This document shows, piece by piece, positions 1-11,439 of a stretch of DNA of 64,000 bases (position 1 is the stretch's first letter; each line of letters starts with the position of its first letter). A program made the position numbers and the translations under genes. The notes beneath the pieces were generated by a model, which saw only the letters and a program-made list of their open reading frames with translations, was not told where the DNA came from and did not search any database. Origin of the DNA: Diadema setosum (Eukaryota; Echinodermata; Echinoidea; Diadematoida; Diadematidae); NCBI RefSeq assembly GCF_964275005.1, contig NC_092701.1, forward strand, positions 32,507,919-32,571,918, in the 5' to 3' direction.

Positions 1-94
1 ACGTATGACATATTTTGTATCTTACTTGGTTTGTATTCTTTTTTTGGATGTATTTTGATGTCAAGTGAAATATGAAAATAAACGTGCTGGAACT

Positions 95-300
95 GTAAGA
101 GTCCATTATGTAGGCTATCTATTGTTGTGTGAAAATTATATGCTTCAGAATGGTCTCATATTCAAGTAATGTGCAGTTTAATGCCCCGTCACTGTACAGG
201 CATGCTAGCCTGGAAACATTAAACTGCACATTACTTGAATATGAGACCATTCTGAAGCAAATAATTTTCACACAACAATAGATATATAATGTACTCTTAC
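95..300. repeat. Near-perfect 206-bp palindrome (foldback MITE-like)
   Basis: The arms at 95-183 and 217-300 are inverted copies with only a few mismatches, separated by a loop of about 33 bp. Both ends read GTAAGAGT...CATTAT outward to inward. The arms carry no recognisable coding sequence; a 64-codon open frame through them is a by-product of the symmetry. High arm identity suggests a recent insertion or strong arm homogenisation. No clear target duplication was found, so assignment to a superfamily is open. Confidence 0.75.
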
Positions 301-579
301 GTGAATCCCACAAGAATTGAACAATCGATCATCCCCAGCATTCCCACTGATTCTTACTGATCAGTTACTAGCCATCCCCTTTAAATGTAACAATGCAAAT
401 GCAAAAGTGAGGCACACACATAACTCAATATTCAAGATTCAAACATTATGCATGATACTAGTAGTACCTTCAAAGGAAACATTGCTGCATTTTACCTGCC
501 TTATGTTACTTTGATTTAAGAATGCACAGATAAATCAAAAGAAAACTTTGCTGCACATCATGCAGGGCATGCCTGATAT
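301..579. other. Non-coding spacer
   Basis: No exon, RNA gene or repeat structure was recognised between the palindrome and the decayed gene that follows. Confidence 0.5.
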
Positions 580-3345
580 GCTTCTTGTGTGCATGGGTTT
601 GTGGCGCAATGTCGGAAAATTTTACTAGCACCATATACACTAACGTGTTCTTGAAGTTCGTAGCTAATGCCCAGACCGAAGCCCTCACTTGGGATTGTAG
701 CAGTACGTTGTAAAATATGCCACCACAAACTGATAGAATGCTTCAAGCACCCAAACATATTCGACGATGAAGACATAGTGGGCTTTAAAGAGTCTGTCAA
801 ATTCTTGCTTCCGGTCATCTCCAGCCTGGACTTAGAATGATCTTGTCCAGGATGAGAAATTTGTAAATGTACGTCTTGTCATTCCCTAATATGACTAGGT
901 AGGGCTGGTTGAAGGTGGCATCTTTAGCGTCACTGAACTTCGCGCTTCTCGCTCGCGATGTGCGTTTCGCGCAGATCGACTTGGCGTTTCCCGTTTGCTA
1001 GGGCTTTCAGGTGGGAGAATCTCCAGATCAGAAGATGCCTGGGGTTGGAGTCTCTGCATCAGCAAGGCCTTGAACATTGGTTCCTACCTGAAAAGAGATT
1101 AAACATGTATAGTACTACTGATATTTCGAACTAAATTTCACTTAAAACGTGTGAGCAAATGACAAAGCTATAATTATATCAAATAAACTTTGCATCACGT
1201 AGAGGGAAGCTCAGTTCTCAGTGAGAGGGCGCTCTGGAGGGAAAACAATGTTAAAATACATTTTTACATATTGATCTTAGATACTAATAACATATTCATC
1301 ACATACCTTTTAGTTTGTGATGTCAATATTTCTGATATATTTTGGAATATTTTAAAACATTTTGTCGTATGTGGTAAGCCTCAAGCCTTGAAAAAAAAAA
1401 AATCCCAGAAATCAGATTACTTTTTTGACATCATCGGGTTGGGGCCTACTTGATATCTACATGTCCCAGACTGATAAGATATTTGATGTACACATTATTA
1501 CAAATCAATAGAAGTCAGAATGCATTTCTAATCCTTAATTGTCCTTTAACAATTTTAAAAGAAAACTGTCAAAATAGATACACAATGTTCATTGCTGAAT
1601 GTTTTAAAGTTTGTTTGAGAAGATTCGCTTCAAAAACACTGATATACAATTGTATCAGAGAAGAAAACTTTGAATTTCTCACTACAGCATGAGAAATTCA
1701 TATTCTTAAAATCAATCTGTTACATGCAGATTCTACACGAGTCTTGCTATGTAAGATACGAAGCTCAAATATTCTTCTCTAAACATGAGCTGGTACTTAA
1801 AAGCCCAATGAAACATGCATATTGATAATTCTCAAAATTTGAAGCTTAATGATTTGATCATAAACTGATTTCAAGTGTACAAACATAAAGCTTATACTGT
1901 ACTTACAGGCACATTCTGCATCAGGTAGTGCTGGGCATCCCCTCGGGAGCATGAGATGTCCTCTCCCTTTCTTCTATCATGTGGGTCTGTGAAGCATCGC
2001 TGCAAGTAGTGACAACCCTCACAAGTCATATAGAATGCAACACAATACAAATGACTTTTTTTTCAGCTTCAAGTATTTCACATATTATCTTGAACATAAT
2101 AGATATGATGTATTGTATAAGCTATGACAATTTTTATACCCCCGCCAAACGAAGTTTGAAGGGGGTATATAGGAATCAGTGGACGGTCGGGCGGTCGGTC
2201 GGGCGGTCGGTCGTCGGGCGGTCGGTCCGTTGCAAATCTTGCGTCGCGAACTACTTCCTCAGTTTTCAACCGATTCCCATAAAACTTGGCACAGATGTGT
2301 GCCTTGGGTTGTAGATGTGCAAGACGTATTTTTTGACAGTACCCAAAAGTACGTTGCCATGGTAACGGCATATTATGGGCAAAAATGGGTACAAATCTTG
2401 CGTCGCGAACTCCTCCACAGTTTTTGATCAATTTTTATGAAATTAGGTACAGATGTTCATCTGAATATGTTAATGTGCAAGACACATATTTCCGCAGTGG
2501 CAAAAAGTGCGTTGCCATGGTAACGGCATGTTATTGGTAAAATATAGGGCAAAATGCTTCATGGCAAAACTGCTTCATCAGTGTTCTTCCAATTCTCATG
2601 GAATTCATATTGAATGTTTGTCTTAGGATATAGGTCAGCATGACACATTTCTTGACAGTGACAAAAAGTATGTTGCCATGGTAACAGCTCACATATTATG
2701 AGCCAAAATGATGGAAAATTTTGTGTTGCAAACTACTTCCTCAGTTTTTGCCCAATTTCCATGAAACTTGGTACAGATGTGTGCCTTTGGTTGTAGATGT
2801 GCAAGACGCATTTTTCGACAGTACCCGAAAGTATGTTGCCATGGTAACGCATATTAATGGCAGAAGATCAAGGAAAGATCTTGCGGATTTAACTACTTCC
2901 TCAGTTTTTTGACCAAAGCTTATGAAATGTTGTTTGGCGGGGGTATAACCAGTCGCTGTAGCGACATTTCTAGTTAACATTCAGTTTTTGATTTATTATC
3001 AAAATTAGTCTATGGAGAGCAAACTCGTACACATTCACTTTCCTGAAAGGTGTAATAGCAATGAAGCATGAACAATTGAGTTTTACTATTACAATTTGTA
3101 CACTTTGGACAGAAATTGTTCCAATAATTAACCATGGTTTAATGCAGGACCTGATTCATTGCCACAAGATCTATGAGGAATCACTTACTGTCTCCATCCA
3201 TGTCTTCATATCTTCTTACGATGTCTTGCAACTTAGGATAGTCTCGCTTGGCAAGTGCAATTATTCTATCGATGTAAAATGGCCCCCACCTCTTCACCAT
3301 CTCATCGCACTTTTCTGGGTACAACTGGGCAAAGTCCGCATTGAT
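580..3345 (-). pseudogene. Decayed multi-exon gene of a multicopy animal family
   Basis: Three exon-like blocks read on the minus strand. Block 1 (3345 down to 3189) follows a TTTTCAG acceptor, ends at GTAAGT, and encodes a peptide with the segments NADFAQLYPEKC and MVKRWGPFYIDRIIALAKRD. Block 2 (1986 down to 1907) is open in the matching phase (DRRKGEDISCSRGDAQHYL) and ends at GTAAGT. Block 3 starts at 1087 after CTTTTCAG with VGTNVQGLADAETPTPG, meets a stop after 19 codons, then resumes in other frames with FNQPYLVILGNDKTYIYKF (near 905-840) and FDRLFKAHYVFIVEYVW (near 800-745). The blocks resemble, from memory, uncharacterised multicopy proteins of fish and invertebrates often labelled SAMD3-like; that name is only a weak guide. 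At least two frame breaks make it a pseudogene unless an unseen intron removes them. A 0.8-kb repeat lies in its second intron. Confidence 0.5.
2135..2974. mobile_element. 0.84-kb element with inverted GGCGGGGGTATA ends and 160-bp internal tandem repeats
   Basis: The left end reads TATACCCCCGCCAAAC and the right end GTTTGGCGGGGGTATA, an inverted pair. The interior is a tandem array of four units of about 160 bp: the anchor GTTGCCATGGTAAC recurs near 2353, 2511, 2672 and 2835. Each unit also carries an AACTACTTCCTCAGTTTT-like stretch. The right end continues into a small hairpin (AGTCGCTGTAGCGACATTTCTAG). A second, truncated copy of the right end occurs at 3438-3461. No transposase is present, so it is non-autonomous. 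The superfamily is not clear. Confidence 0.65.
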
Positions 3346-5430
3346 CTGAAAATAAACACATAAACTTTGAAATATCAGTGATAAGGGAGTGGAAAATGAA
3401 AATCAGAAACTTGAAAAAAAAGAAAACAAACATGCATCGGGGGTATAGCAACATTTCTAGCTTTTTATGTAATTAATTATTTCTTATTGGTCTCGACGAT
3501 TGTGTTTCATGCTGGGGAAAAAATGAGACCAATATCTCTGATTTTTGTTTGAGATGATATCGTTAAAATCAATTTTTAGAAACACCAGGTATGTCTTGCA
3601 TATCTAAACAACAAGAAGGGATAGTCCAGAGAGAGTTTGTATCTCTCGGAGTACAAACTTATACAATTTTATTATAACGATAAACAGGTAATTTTCATTT
3701 CCTTTACCTTTAAAAAATATTAAACGTGAAAAAATTAAAAGGCTTCACATTTGTAAAACTTCACGACATTCAATGCATATATCTCAGCCAGAAGTGTAGA
3801 TCTGTAGAATTTCTGTAATACTAGATTCTTCTACTCAAACGCAGATCATCACATTGATCATGCTACAAACAGAAAGACTGGAGTAGAATATCTTTCACCA
3901 AGTGCGAAATCTTGTTCCATTGCACGAGTAAATTCCATACACTGTTTGTTTCATACAGCACCTTCAACGATAACTGACGTAGTTCCAGACAGATTCTTGA
4001 ATTCAGTACAGATATGACAACCATTAGGCCAAGGTGTCTATTAGTATTTTCAAGGAATGCAAATGAGTAGCACATTCGCATTACGTACGCGAAGCCGAGC
4101 GTTAATAGCATTGAAGTTGTTTACTCGATCAAGTAAAATGAGTGACAGGATGAGTGACAGGATGCGCGCTTATAACTGTTGAGTACACACGCCAGAGGTA
4201 ATTCGGGATTGTTTATGGTGACATCAGACTCAGTAGTGGTGCAATGGAACAGAAACTGTTAAACATGTATTATACGGGAGTCAATGGAAATTGGTGATGT
4301 CAGCCATGCGATATCCATTTTTGCTCAAACAAATGACTTTCTAAGTAGTGAACTAGTCTGAACCACATAGGTCTATTAAAAGTACCAAATGATCAAATAC
4401 ATGTTAGGTATTCACATTATTCACTAGCGTGTTTTACTCTAAGTTATCCTGTAACCAAAATGTGAAACAAATTGAGATCTAGAGGTCTTTAAAGTTCAAA
4501 GCTTGATGCCACTGCACTGCCACTGACACTGCCATAGTAGTGGCGCCCTAAACCCGGGGGCGTTCATCGTGTTCAGGCTGGTCGCAGTTGTAGTGGTGCC
4601 CATATAATACTAAAATACCTAATGTTTAAAGTATAGGCCTAGACCCATCTAACAGACGTCTAACATTAGGCCTACCGTCATACATTGAGCATATACATAG
4701 GGATCTATATATCGCAGCATAGGGCATAGGTAGAAATTAATAAATTAAATGTTACAAGAGTGGAGGAAGGGGTGGACCAACTAACAGTTACAGTTAGGCC
4801 TACGCTACAGTAGCCTGCACAGTGTAAACTTATGGCTTTGCCCTTATTAACTTTACGCAGTCCCCCATTTGTTAGGTCCACAAATACAGTGGGCCTAGAT
4901 ATCCTATGTATTCTAACTACTATAGTAGGCCTAGGTTCTAGCATTGGCAAACAGAGTGCAAATCTTTAACATTACTTTTTTTTTCTATAATATTAAAGTC
5001 TCAAAACACCTGGGCCTGACGATGATACACCCACTGGCACTGTAACGTGTTAGTCTTGATATAACACTAACTATAACAGTCCACACACTCTACTCTAACG
5101 TTACTTAGACCCTAACACCGTTAATCTTAGGAACAATGAGCGCTTTAGAAGAGTCTCTGTTTAAAACATACGTAGTTTCACTGAGATAGAGCCCCCCCCC
5201 CCCCCAATATAACGTTAGCCTTACTGCTTACATGTAACTTGTTACGTTTAGACACGAGCCGTGCACAGCTAATGTTAGCACTGGCGCTTCGCGGACAGCA
5301 CTGTATACAGACAGCGGCAGGGCTCAAACTCGCCAAAAATCTAGTGCACATTTTAACATCGTTATCTTCGGCTATGGAGTCCCAGAGTTATCAAACACAT
5401 TCTTAAGCATTCATACAACAATATGCTCAC
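3346..5430. other. Non-coding stretch upstream of the decayed gene
   Basis: No convincing exon was found on either strand. It contains the truncated repeat end at 3438-3461, and short TAGGCCTA-rich sequence at 4620-4940. The longest open frames lack splice context and composition of genes. Confidence 0.4.
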
Positions 5431-5530
5431 CTTTAAGCAGCTTGATCAAGCTTCCGTCGGAATCTATGACCTCGAGAAACTCCGGCCTGCATGACTTCTG
5501 CCTTCAAGACCAACTGTTCGAGTCAATAGC
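5431..5530 (-). other. Possible first exon of the decayed minus-strand gene
   Basis: On the minus strand the sequence ends at a good donor (AAAG|GTGAGC, exon edge 5431). One frame reads CRPEFLEVIDSDGSLIKLLK into the donor, but it has no in-frame ATG before a stop. The frame that has ATG stops just before the donor. The surrounding 5200-5700 is richer in CpG than its neighbours, as a promoter region would be. It could be an untranslated first exon of the gene decayed at 580-3345 or a chance match. Confidence 0.25.
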
Positions 5531-5951
5531 GTTTGCAAATACGCGTACACTATATTATTTGTGCACTGAATGTGTGTGTATGTACATGTAGTGTACGTGA
5601 ACGATCTTTCTAGCGTCGCAAAGCAAAATGACGGCCAGGGCCAATTCCGGTTTGAGGCGGTTCAAGATCGTGCATGACGTCATTTACAAGTCATCTGATT
5701 GGCTGAAAGTTTTAAGTACTTCTGAGATTTAGATTGCGAACCAGCTCCGAATTTGAACATTTAATCGAAGGTTCAAATGCCACTTAAAATAAGTCTTAAA
5801 GACTTAAAATATTTTAAGTCGTAAGAAAGATTTAAAATTTAAGTCCTAGAAATTAAGAGAGTATCATTGTCATGTTGCAACTTAATATCCTCCTTAATTT
5901 CCGACTGTTGACTTTTACCAGGTGTAAAAGCAAAGGAATACAGAGAGTGGA

Positions 5952-6330
5952 TTACCGTAGTAATCTCCTAGTATTTCTTGCCAGATGTTTACCCAACATG
6001 TCAATGTGGTAGATGGTGCTCTCTGTGGAGAAGCGATACCGAACTCTGCGTGCCTCATCATCATACGGCTCCAGTGGATTCCACCGATCCACAAGGTCCC
6101 TCTGTGGTCTGCCCTGCAGCGCTCTGTTCTCATGCACCTGCCTGATGTTTTGCATTTTGACTCTTTCACATTGAAGAGACAGAGAGGGGAAAACATGATC
6201 AGTTACTCTTCCTGTGTAATCTTAGTCTTGGTTTCGTTACTGCAAAGATGTTGACACCTTGTCAGCATCTTCTCTGATGCCTCTTATAATGTTACTTTAG
6301 GTCACATTGATTTAGAGAAAGAGGAATTAT
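5952..6330 (-). mobile_element. Harbinger transposase remnant, copy 1
   Basis: The minus strand encodes about 60 residues with NIRQVHENRALQGRPQRD, then RWNPLEPYDDEARRVRYRFS and HIDMLGKHLARNTRR. This matches the N-terminal part of HARBI1-type nucleases (the NPLD-YDD-FRFSK-LL-DL layout). Only this N-terminal exon survives; the catalytic DDE part is absent. The DNA on the far side (6160-6330) is shared with copy 2, so the repeat unit is larger than the peptide. Confidence 0.7.
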
Positions 6331-6339
6331 GGGCACAGG

Positions 6340-6892
6340 GATCTTCCCTTGCCCCAGTCTGCCCTGGCCTTCTCACTCACTTGCCCGCTTGCTGATTGCT
6401 CTTGCATGGACAGGTGATTTGCCATGGCATCTCCTTAAGTGGCACGTCAGGTGCTGAGTTGTTGCCTCACATCCTCGAAAAGGGCATGTGCATGTCCTCC
6501 TTCCTGGCATTGTTCAAGTTCAAGTTAATTTATTTGTCTCTGTTCAAGATATATCAACAAAAATTACACATATTCTTGCAAAAGAAATCAGTGCACAGTA
6601 CAGAAATAATAAAAAAATAAACAAGAATGTTAAGAGTAGAGAGGTGCCTCACCAACTTGTTGGAAACTGTGCTGGCGTGGCACCTGGGGAGCGGTCAGGT
6701 TTGCCTGCCCCCTTCCACAGCCCTGACTCTCCGTTGGCGATCCTTCCTTCTTTCTTCGTCGCTCATTTGCCTCGCGGCCAGCGGAGAGAGTCCATGACAG
6801 GCCCCTAATAAGTGTCGGGGCAGCTGCTGGAGGACTCTTGCACACCCCCCTACAGGGCATGCTCTGCCACGTCTTTTTGTCATAGTTGACCT
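6340..6892. other. Spacer between the two Harbinger copies, with a zinc-finger-like relic
   Basis: On the minus strand, 6883-6695 can be read as a short peptide with CPVGGCARVLQQLPRHLL followed by GACHGLSP. This is a C-x4-C...H...H arrangement reminiscent of zinc fingers in transposon-borne proteins of marine invertebrates. It is short and unsupported by neighbours. The 6510-6620 part is AT-rich and looks like a retroelement tail. Function is unknown. Confidence 0.25.
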
Positions 6893-7265
6893 TATCTCCT
6901 AGTATTCCTTGCCAGATCTTCACCCAACATGTCAATGAGGTAGATGGTGCCCTCTTTAGAGAAGAGATACCGAACTCTGAGTGCCTTATCATCATACATC
7001 TCCAGTGGATTCCACCAATCCAAGTGGTCCCTCTGTGGTCTGCCCTGCGGTGCTCTGTTCTCATGCACCTGCCTGATGTTTGGCATTTTGACTCTTTCAC
7101 ATGGAAGAGACAGAGAGGGGAAAACATGATCAGTTACTCTTCCTGTGTAATCTTAGTCTTGGTTTCCTTACTGCAAAAACGTAGACACCTTGTCAGCATC
7201 TTCTTTGACGCCTCTTATAATGTTACTTTAGGTCACATTGATTTAGAAGAAAGAGGAATTATGGA
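6893..7265 (-). mobile_element. Harbinger transposase remnant, copy 2
   Basis: The minus strand encodes MPNIRQVHENRAPQGRPQRD, then NPLEMYDDKALRVRYLFSKE and LIDMLGEDLARNTRR. It is the same N-terminal HARBI1-type segment as at 5952-6155. Together with its flank it is a direct duplicate of 5963-6330, about 930 bp away. The two copies are clearly similar but carry many substitutions, so the duplication is not recent. The catalytic domain is absent. Confidence 0.7.
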
Positions 7266-8083
7266 CATGAGGGACCTTTCCCCCATGTTAATCAGTTTCA
7301 ATGGGGGATCTTACCTCATCCTTTTGGCATATGTGGCTGCTGTCATCTTTTTCACCACTCCGGATGGTGTGGCTGTGCTGCATCCACGCAGAGTTACAGG
7401 GCTGTCAAGCACATTTCCAGTGGCAAAGAGGCAGAAACGCAAGGCTAATGAACAACCTGCAGACTTGCAGGTAATGCTTTGCTTCTATTCAGTGGATGTT
7501 CCAAATCATGTTTTAGCTAGTCAATTTGAAACATGACACCCTCCCTGTTAAATCTATTTTTCTTAAATATATCTCTATCACCGTAGATCTCTAAGTGGGT
7601 TTGTCCTGACCCTAAAAAACCTTTTCCCTTCTTCTAGCACTTCTTCTGTTGTTGTAGGGATTTTTACAGCTCTGCACTCGGATGACTAAGTAAGATGTGT
7701 GCCGTTTGAGTATGCATTTGCTGGAGAGATCCTACACAAAAAGGGGGAATAGGATCAATCAATAGCAACATATAAGGACCAACTTCTCAGTTTTTCAAGG
7801 CCTATTGCTTTTTCTTTCTTTGACTGTGCTTCTTTGCGAATATCTGGTCACAATACTTGATCCTCGTACTCAAGGACTCTGATAATAACATGCGAAATGT
7901 TAGTAAGACTTAATTTAAAAAAAAAAAAAATCTATCAAGAATATCTTCATCTTTAAAGCAAGAAAGTAGTTCATAGTACATGCATATTTGTGCTGTGTTT
8001 ATAATTGGAAACAAAACACTAAATACCAGCAGCATAAAATTGTAGAGCTGTCATTACCTGCAGGAATAGAGAGAGTTTATTTC
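7266..8083. other. Non-coding spacer with a possible relic exon
   Basis: A plus-strand open frame to 7536 includes a basic stretch (VAKRQKRKANEQ) followed by a GTAATG that could be a donor. It has no recognised homologue and overlaps the antisense of the Harbinger relic at its start. The rest is AT-rich with nothing recognised. Confidence 0.3.
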
Positions 8084-8522
8084 TTAACCCTATATGTGTT
8101 ACACAGTAAATGTGTTGAATGTCAGGGTACTTTACAGTGTTTTGGTATATCCACTTCTAATGGTTGTTTTCTGTCATGTGAAGGCAGAAAATGGGGCAAG
8201 TTATACATCATTTTGAAGGTATTGAAGTAACGCATCTTTTGAAATAATGTTCGGATGAAGGGCGCCCCCACAGCTCAAGTAGGGCGCCCTCATAGTCGCA
8301 CAAAATTGCTCTCCGGAAACATTCATGTAGTTTCCAACCACATTTTGATAGACACAAAATAAAATAATCCCTAGATGATTATAATCATGTTGTAGGAAAT
8401 TTATTCAGCTTTTCAATGATATATCTTTCCTTTTCATATCTTTTTTCGTTACAAAGTTATAAGCGAAACTACACGAATACGTACCCTTACAAATTATCGT
8501 AAAATATGTCTTTATATTTTTT

Positions 8523-9322
8523 TTATATATTTTCTTTCAATGTTGTGAGAATGTTATGCCATGGGTCGAATCCATCTTCACCTCGTGCCACCTCCGTGGC
8601 GTTGTCGTTAACGTGTATCATTCTGTTCACAAGAGCATATAGCCAAAATGGCATTACTGCGTTGAAAAACGGTGTTGCCTGGCTGGCTCGTGTTGACCAA
8701 AAATCTGTCAAACGCTTCTTTCTGACAAGTCCCATGTTGAGAGTTATGCCCAGGTACTTTTTCAGAAGAGCTACCGTCACTCCATTATCAGGCCATCTTT
8801 TGAAACGAGAATGGGGATGTTCCCTAATCCATTCAACCACAGAGTCATCTGCCAAGAAGGCGTCGGCATAACGGTTTGTCTCTCTTTTGATGTGAACCAT
8901 CATGTCTTGGTCAAAGAAGAACTCAAAGTATTCAATTGGCTGGCTATTCCTGGTGGTACATGCCGTGGCCCAACATTCCTCGGCAAAAATGCTTTCATCG
9001 ACGCTGGGTCACGCTCAGGCTCAGGGGGCTGTACAGGTATCCATACGGAACCTCCGTCATCACTTCCCCGGCGCTGCCCGGCTGCAGCTGCAGCTCCGTG
9101 CTGGTCAACACGTCGCTGTTTCGCGATCGCTGCAGGTACACTGCCACCATCGCCATCGTCAGAGCTAGAACTTCGATATGGATCTGATGGAATTCCATAA
9201 CTTGATGTTTCTGAATCTATGTCTATGTCAGATCCTGCAGTACTTTCCTCATCAATTCTGAAACTTTCAAACAATCCCGGCCGATCTCGATTGCGAGAAG
9301 TTGAGGGAACATCGTCGCTCAT
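8523..9322 (-). pseudogene. piggyBac transposase (PGBD-like), truncated and frameshifted
   Basis: The first reading frame starts at ATG 9320-9322 with an acidic, Ser/Asp-rich N terminus (MSDDVPSTSRNRDRPG), as usual for piggyBac transposases, and runs to NVGPRHVPPGIAS. The next family block, PIEYFEFFFDQDMM, continues in another frame, so there is a frameshift near 8940. The second frame runs through VHIKRETNRYAD, then WPDNGVTVALLKKYLGITLN and NAVMPFWLYALVNRMIHVND, to FDPWHNIL near 8540. These match the start of the DDE_Tnp_1_7 domain. The three catalytic aspartates and the C-terminal cysteine-rich finger of the family lie further on and are missing. A full-length transposase would be about 600 residues; roughly 265 are represented here. 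Confidence 0.88.
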
Positions 9323-9607
9323 GACTCGATTTTCACACTTGCTTCTTCACGATCATTCACAATAACAACACTTCGCACGTGCGGGTCTCAATACGCAATG
9401 TTCACAACAACGACGCTACATCTCAGCAGATCGATCGAAAACGACCCTTCTTTTTCTCATGAAATGAAACACGTTTTTTGATTGGTTCATGGAGTTACGG
9501 TAATTTTTTTTTATTCCTTTATTCATTCTTCAGACACTAGGCCAATCACAAATGATTTTTCATATATGTAGCTCCGCCCAATAAGGAGCAGCTGTCAATC
9601 AAATCTC

Positions 9608-9667
9608 GGGCCGATTTAATCGGCCCAGGCATTCTGGCGGCAGAATGTGGGCCGATTAAATCGGCCC
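9608..9667. repeat. Palindrome cluster at the piggyBac terminus
   Basis: Two 19-bp palindromes, GGGCCGATTTAATCGGCCC (9608-9626) and GGGCCGATTAAATCGGCCC (9649-9667), flank a third, interrupted one, CATTCTG-GCGG-CAGAATG (9628-9645). They occupy the subterminal 75 bp of the element. Such sites could be where transposase binds, but that is inference. Confidence 0.85.
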
Positions 9668-9686
9668 TTGACATATATAGGGTTAA

Positions 9687-9840
9687 TCTCGTAGTATTCC
9701 TTGCCAGGTCTTCACCCAACATGTCAATGAGGTAGATGGTGCTCTCTTAAGAGAAGCGATACCGAACTCTGAGTGCCTCGTCATCATACGGCTCCAGTGG
9801 ATTCCTCTGATCCACAAGGTCCCCCTTTGGTCTGCCTAGC
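9687..9840 (-). mobile_element. Harbinger transposase remnant, copy 3
   Basis: About 150 bp that align with the N-terminal Harbinger segment of 5963-6115 and 6893-7045 (minus strand; same NPLE...YDDEALRVRYRFS region). It begins right at the piggyBac TTAA and breaks off in a poly-C/poly-A tract at 9860. Confidence 0.65.
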
Positions 9841-11439
9841 AGCTCTCTATTCCTCTGCACCCCTCCCCCCCCCCCCCCAAAAAAAAAAAAAATACTGCAT
9901 TGCTGTTTTCAAGGTTGGCATACCTGGAAATTTGAGGAACGTGGATGGGGCACCTCCTGCCCTGTTCGATAAACTCGATCACAGTGAACTGCCCCAGGTC
10001 AAGCACATAACCCGCAAGGACCTTGTGGAACTCCAGATATCAACAGTACCATGAATTAGCCCTGTTTTCTTGTTATGGTAATGGGGTCGACCAATCCCAC
10101 AGATCTAACAGGTGTTCAGGAGCATCCTGCTCTAACATTACTTGTACTTGCTGCACTATAGGACTCTGATGTATAGCCATCTGTACTTTATTAATTAAAT
10201 TATCAAAATATTCATCAAATTCTTCTTAAAATATTTGCTTTATAATACATGTAGAATGATTGTTTACACTCTGTTCTGACGATTATGGCGACTTGATCTG
10301 AAGTATTTTCAATCAAGTGAATCAAGTGATTTTTTTTTTTTGATTTTTTTTTCTGGGCAATGGTCTGTCTGGCTCATGTGTCTATATTGTACAGCTAGAG
10401 AACTTTACTCTCTCTGGCAGAGTTATTATTCAACATCTGCTCACATATTTCATTCAACGTAAATAGGAGGCAAAAATTCCTGAACTCTGCGTGCATATAC
10501 AGTGTATGCTGTCACAAAACTGTTTGCTTTCTCCTGAAACACAATATGATATTCCTGTATCTTTTTTGAATCACCGTTGGATGGTAGAGATACAATGCTC
10601 ATAATTGTTCCAATAAAGAGACATGTTTAAACAAAAATAATTCTGCTCAGTACAGTTTTTGCAGTACCATGAACAAGTCGTGTGATGTTTTAAGCAAGAT
10701 GTATTAGATTGAATACTTTGATGGAATGCAGTATATTGAAGCTCTTGCCCATTTGCAAAAAAATAGAAATAAATAAATAAAGAAAGAAAGAAAGAAAGAA
10801 AAATTGATGAGTGTTAAAATGACTTTCATTTTGTCGATATGATGGTGCAAATAACAGAAGAGTAAAATGTGCAATGGATATCACCAAAGTTCTCCATGTC
10901 TGTTTCACTTTTTTCTAAATGTGTGTTGTATGTAGTGACATAATGTGATTGTGAGTTGCAAAACCTACATGAGTGACTGTGAGTATGATAATGAGATAAC
11001 CATGTTCATTACTTGTTTTTAAGGGAGCCTCAACTCAGTCTGTGTTACTTCAAGTTGGATATGGACTTAGATGATTAAATGAAGATGGTCAGGTCCCTGT
11101 TTGTTTCATTTTCATACTCTTCAAAAGGTAATGTTGTATTCACGTTGGGAACTAATTTTGAATAACTTTCTATTAACTTTGTACACATACTGTTAGTATA
11201 TTTATATTTTTCCCTTCCACTTGCTTTCATGATCCAACTTCACATGCAGTTTTGTTTTGTTTTTTTTCAAGAATTCCAGGGAAGGATTTCTATAAAGAAG
11301 AATTGTCTTTCAACCACAAGAGTGAAAATGGGTGGGGGTCGAGCAATTCATTAGCAAAACAGTTAAAAGGGATGTCCACAACTTATCCAATATGTAACTT
11401 ATGTCTTTTCAATAGGCATAACTTTCCTATTCCGTGCCA
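9841..11439. other. No gene recognised
   Basis: A C-run and A-run sit at 9861-9892. A plus-strand open frame ending near 10052 (KVGIPGNLRNVDGAPPALFD) has no recognised family and no clear splice context. The remainder is AT-rich, with simple GAAA repeats at 10780-10802. Confidence 0.4.

Larger units (their letters stand above)
8088..9682 (-). mobile_element. piggyBac element, defective, TTAA-flanked
   Basis: The element is 1595 bp. Its left end reads CCCTATATGTGTTACACAG and its inverted right end CCCTATATATGTCAAGGGCC. Each is directly bounded by TTAA (8084-8087 and 9683-9686), the target duplication diagnostic of piggyBac. It carries a transposase remnant on the minus strand (8523-9322) that lacks the C-terminal catalytic region, so it cannot be autonomous. 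The right terminus contains a dense set of palindromes. The flank right of the insertion (9687 on) is a Harbinger remnant whose other copies have TTAT-like sequence at the same place, so piggyBac probably jumped into the Harbinger relic. Confidence 0.9.

Noticed and set aside
2078-2431. Arg/Pro/Asp repeat protein on the minus strand
   Set aside because: Translation of the CGGTCGGGCGGTCGG microsatellite-like part of a repeat element.
6886-7536. Plus-strand 216-codon open frame
   Set aside because: Its first 80 codons are the antisense of a Harbinger transposase relic. The remainder has no recognised family.
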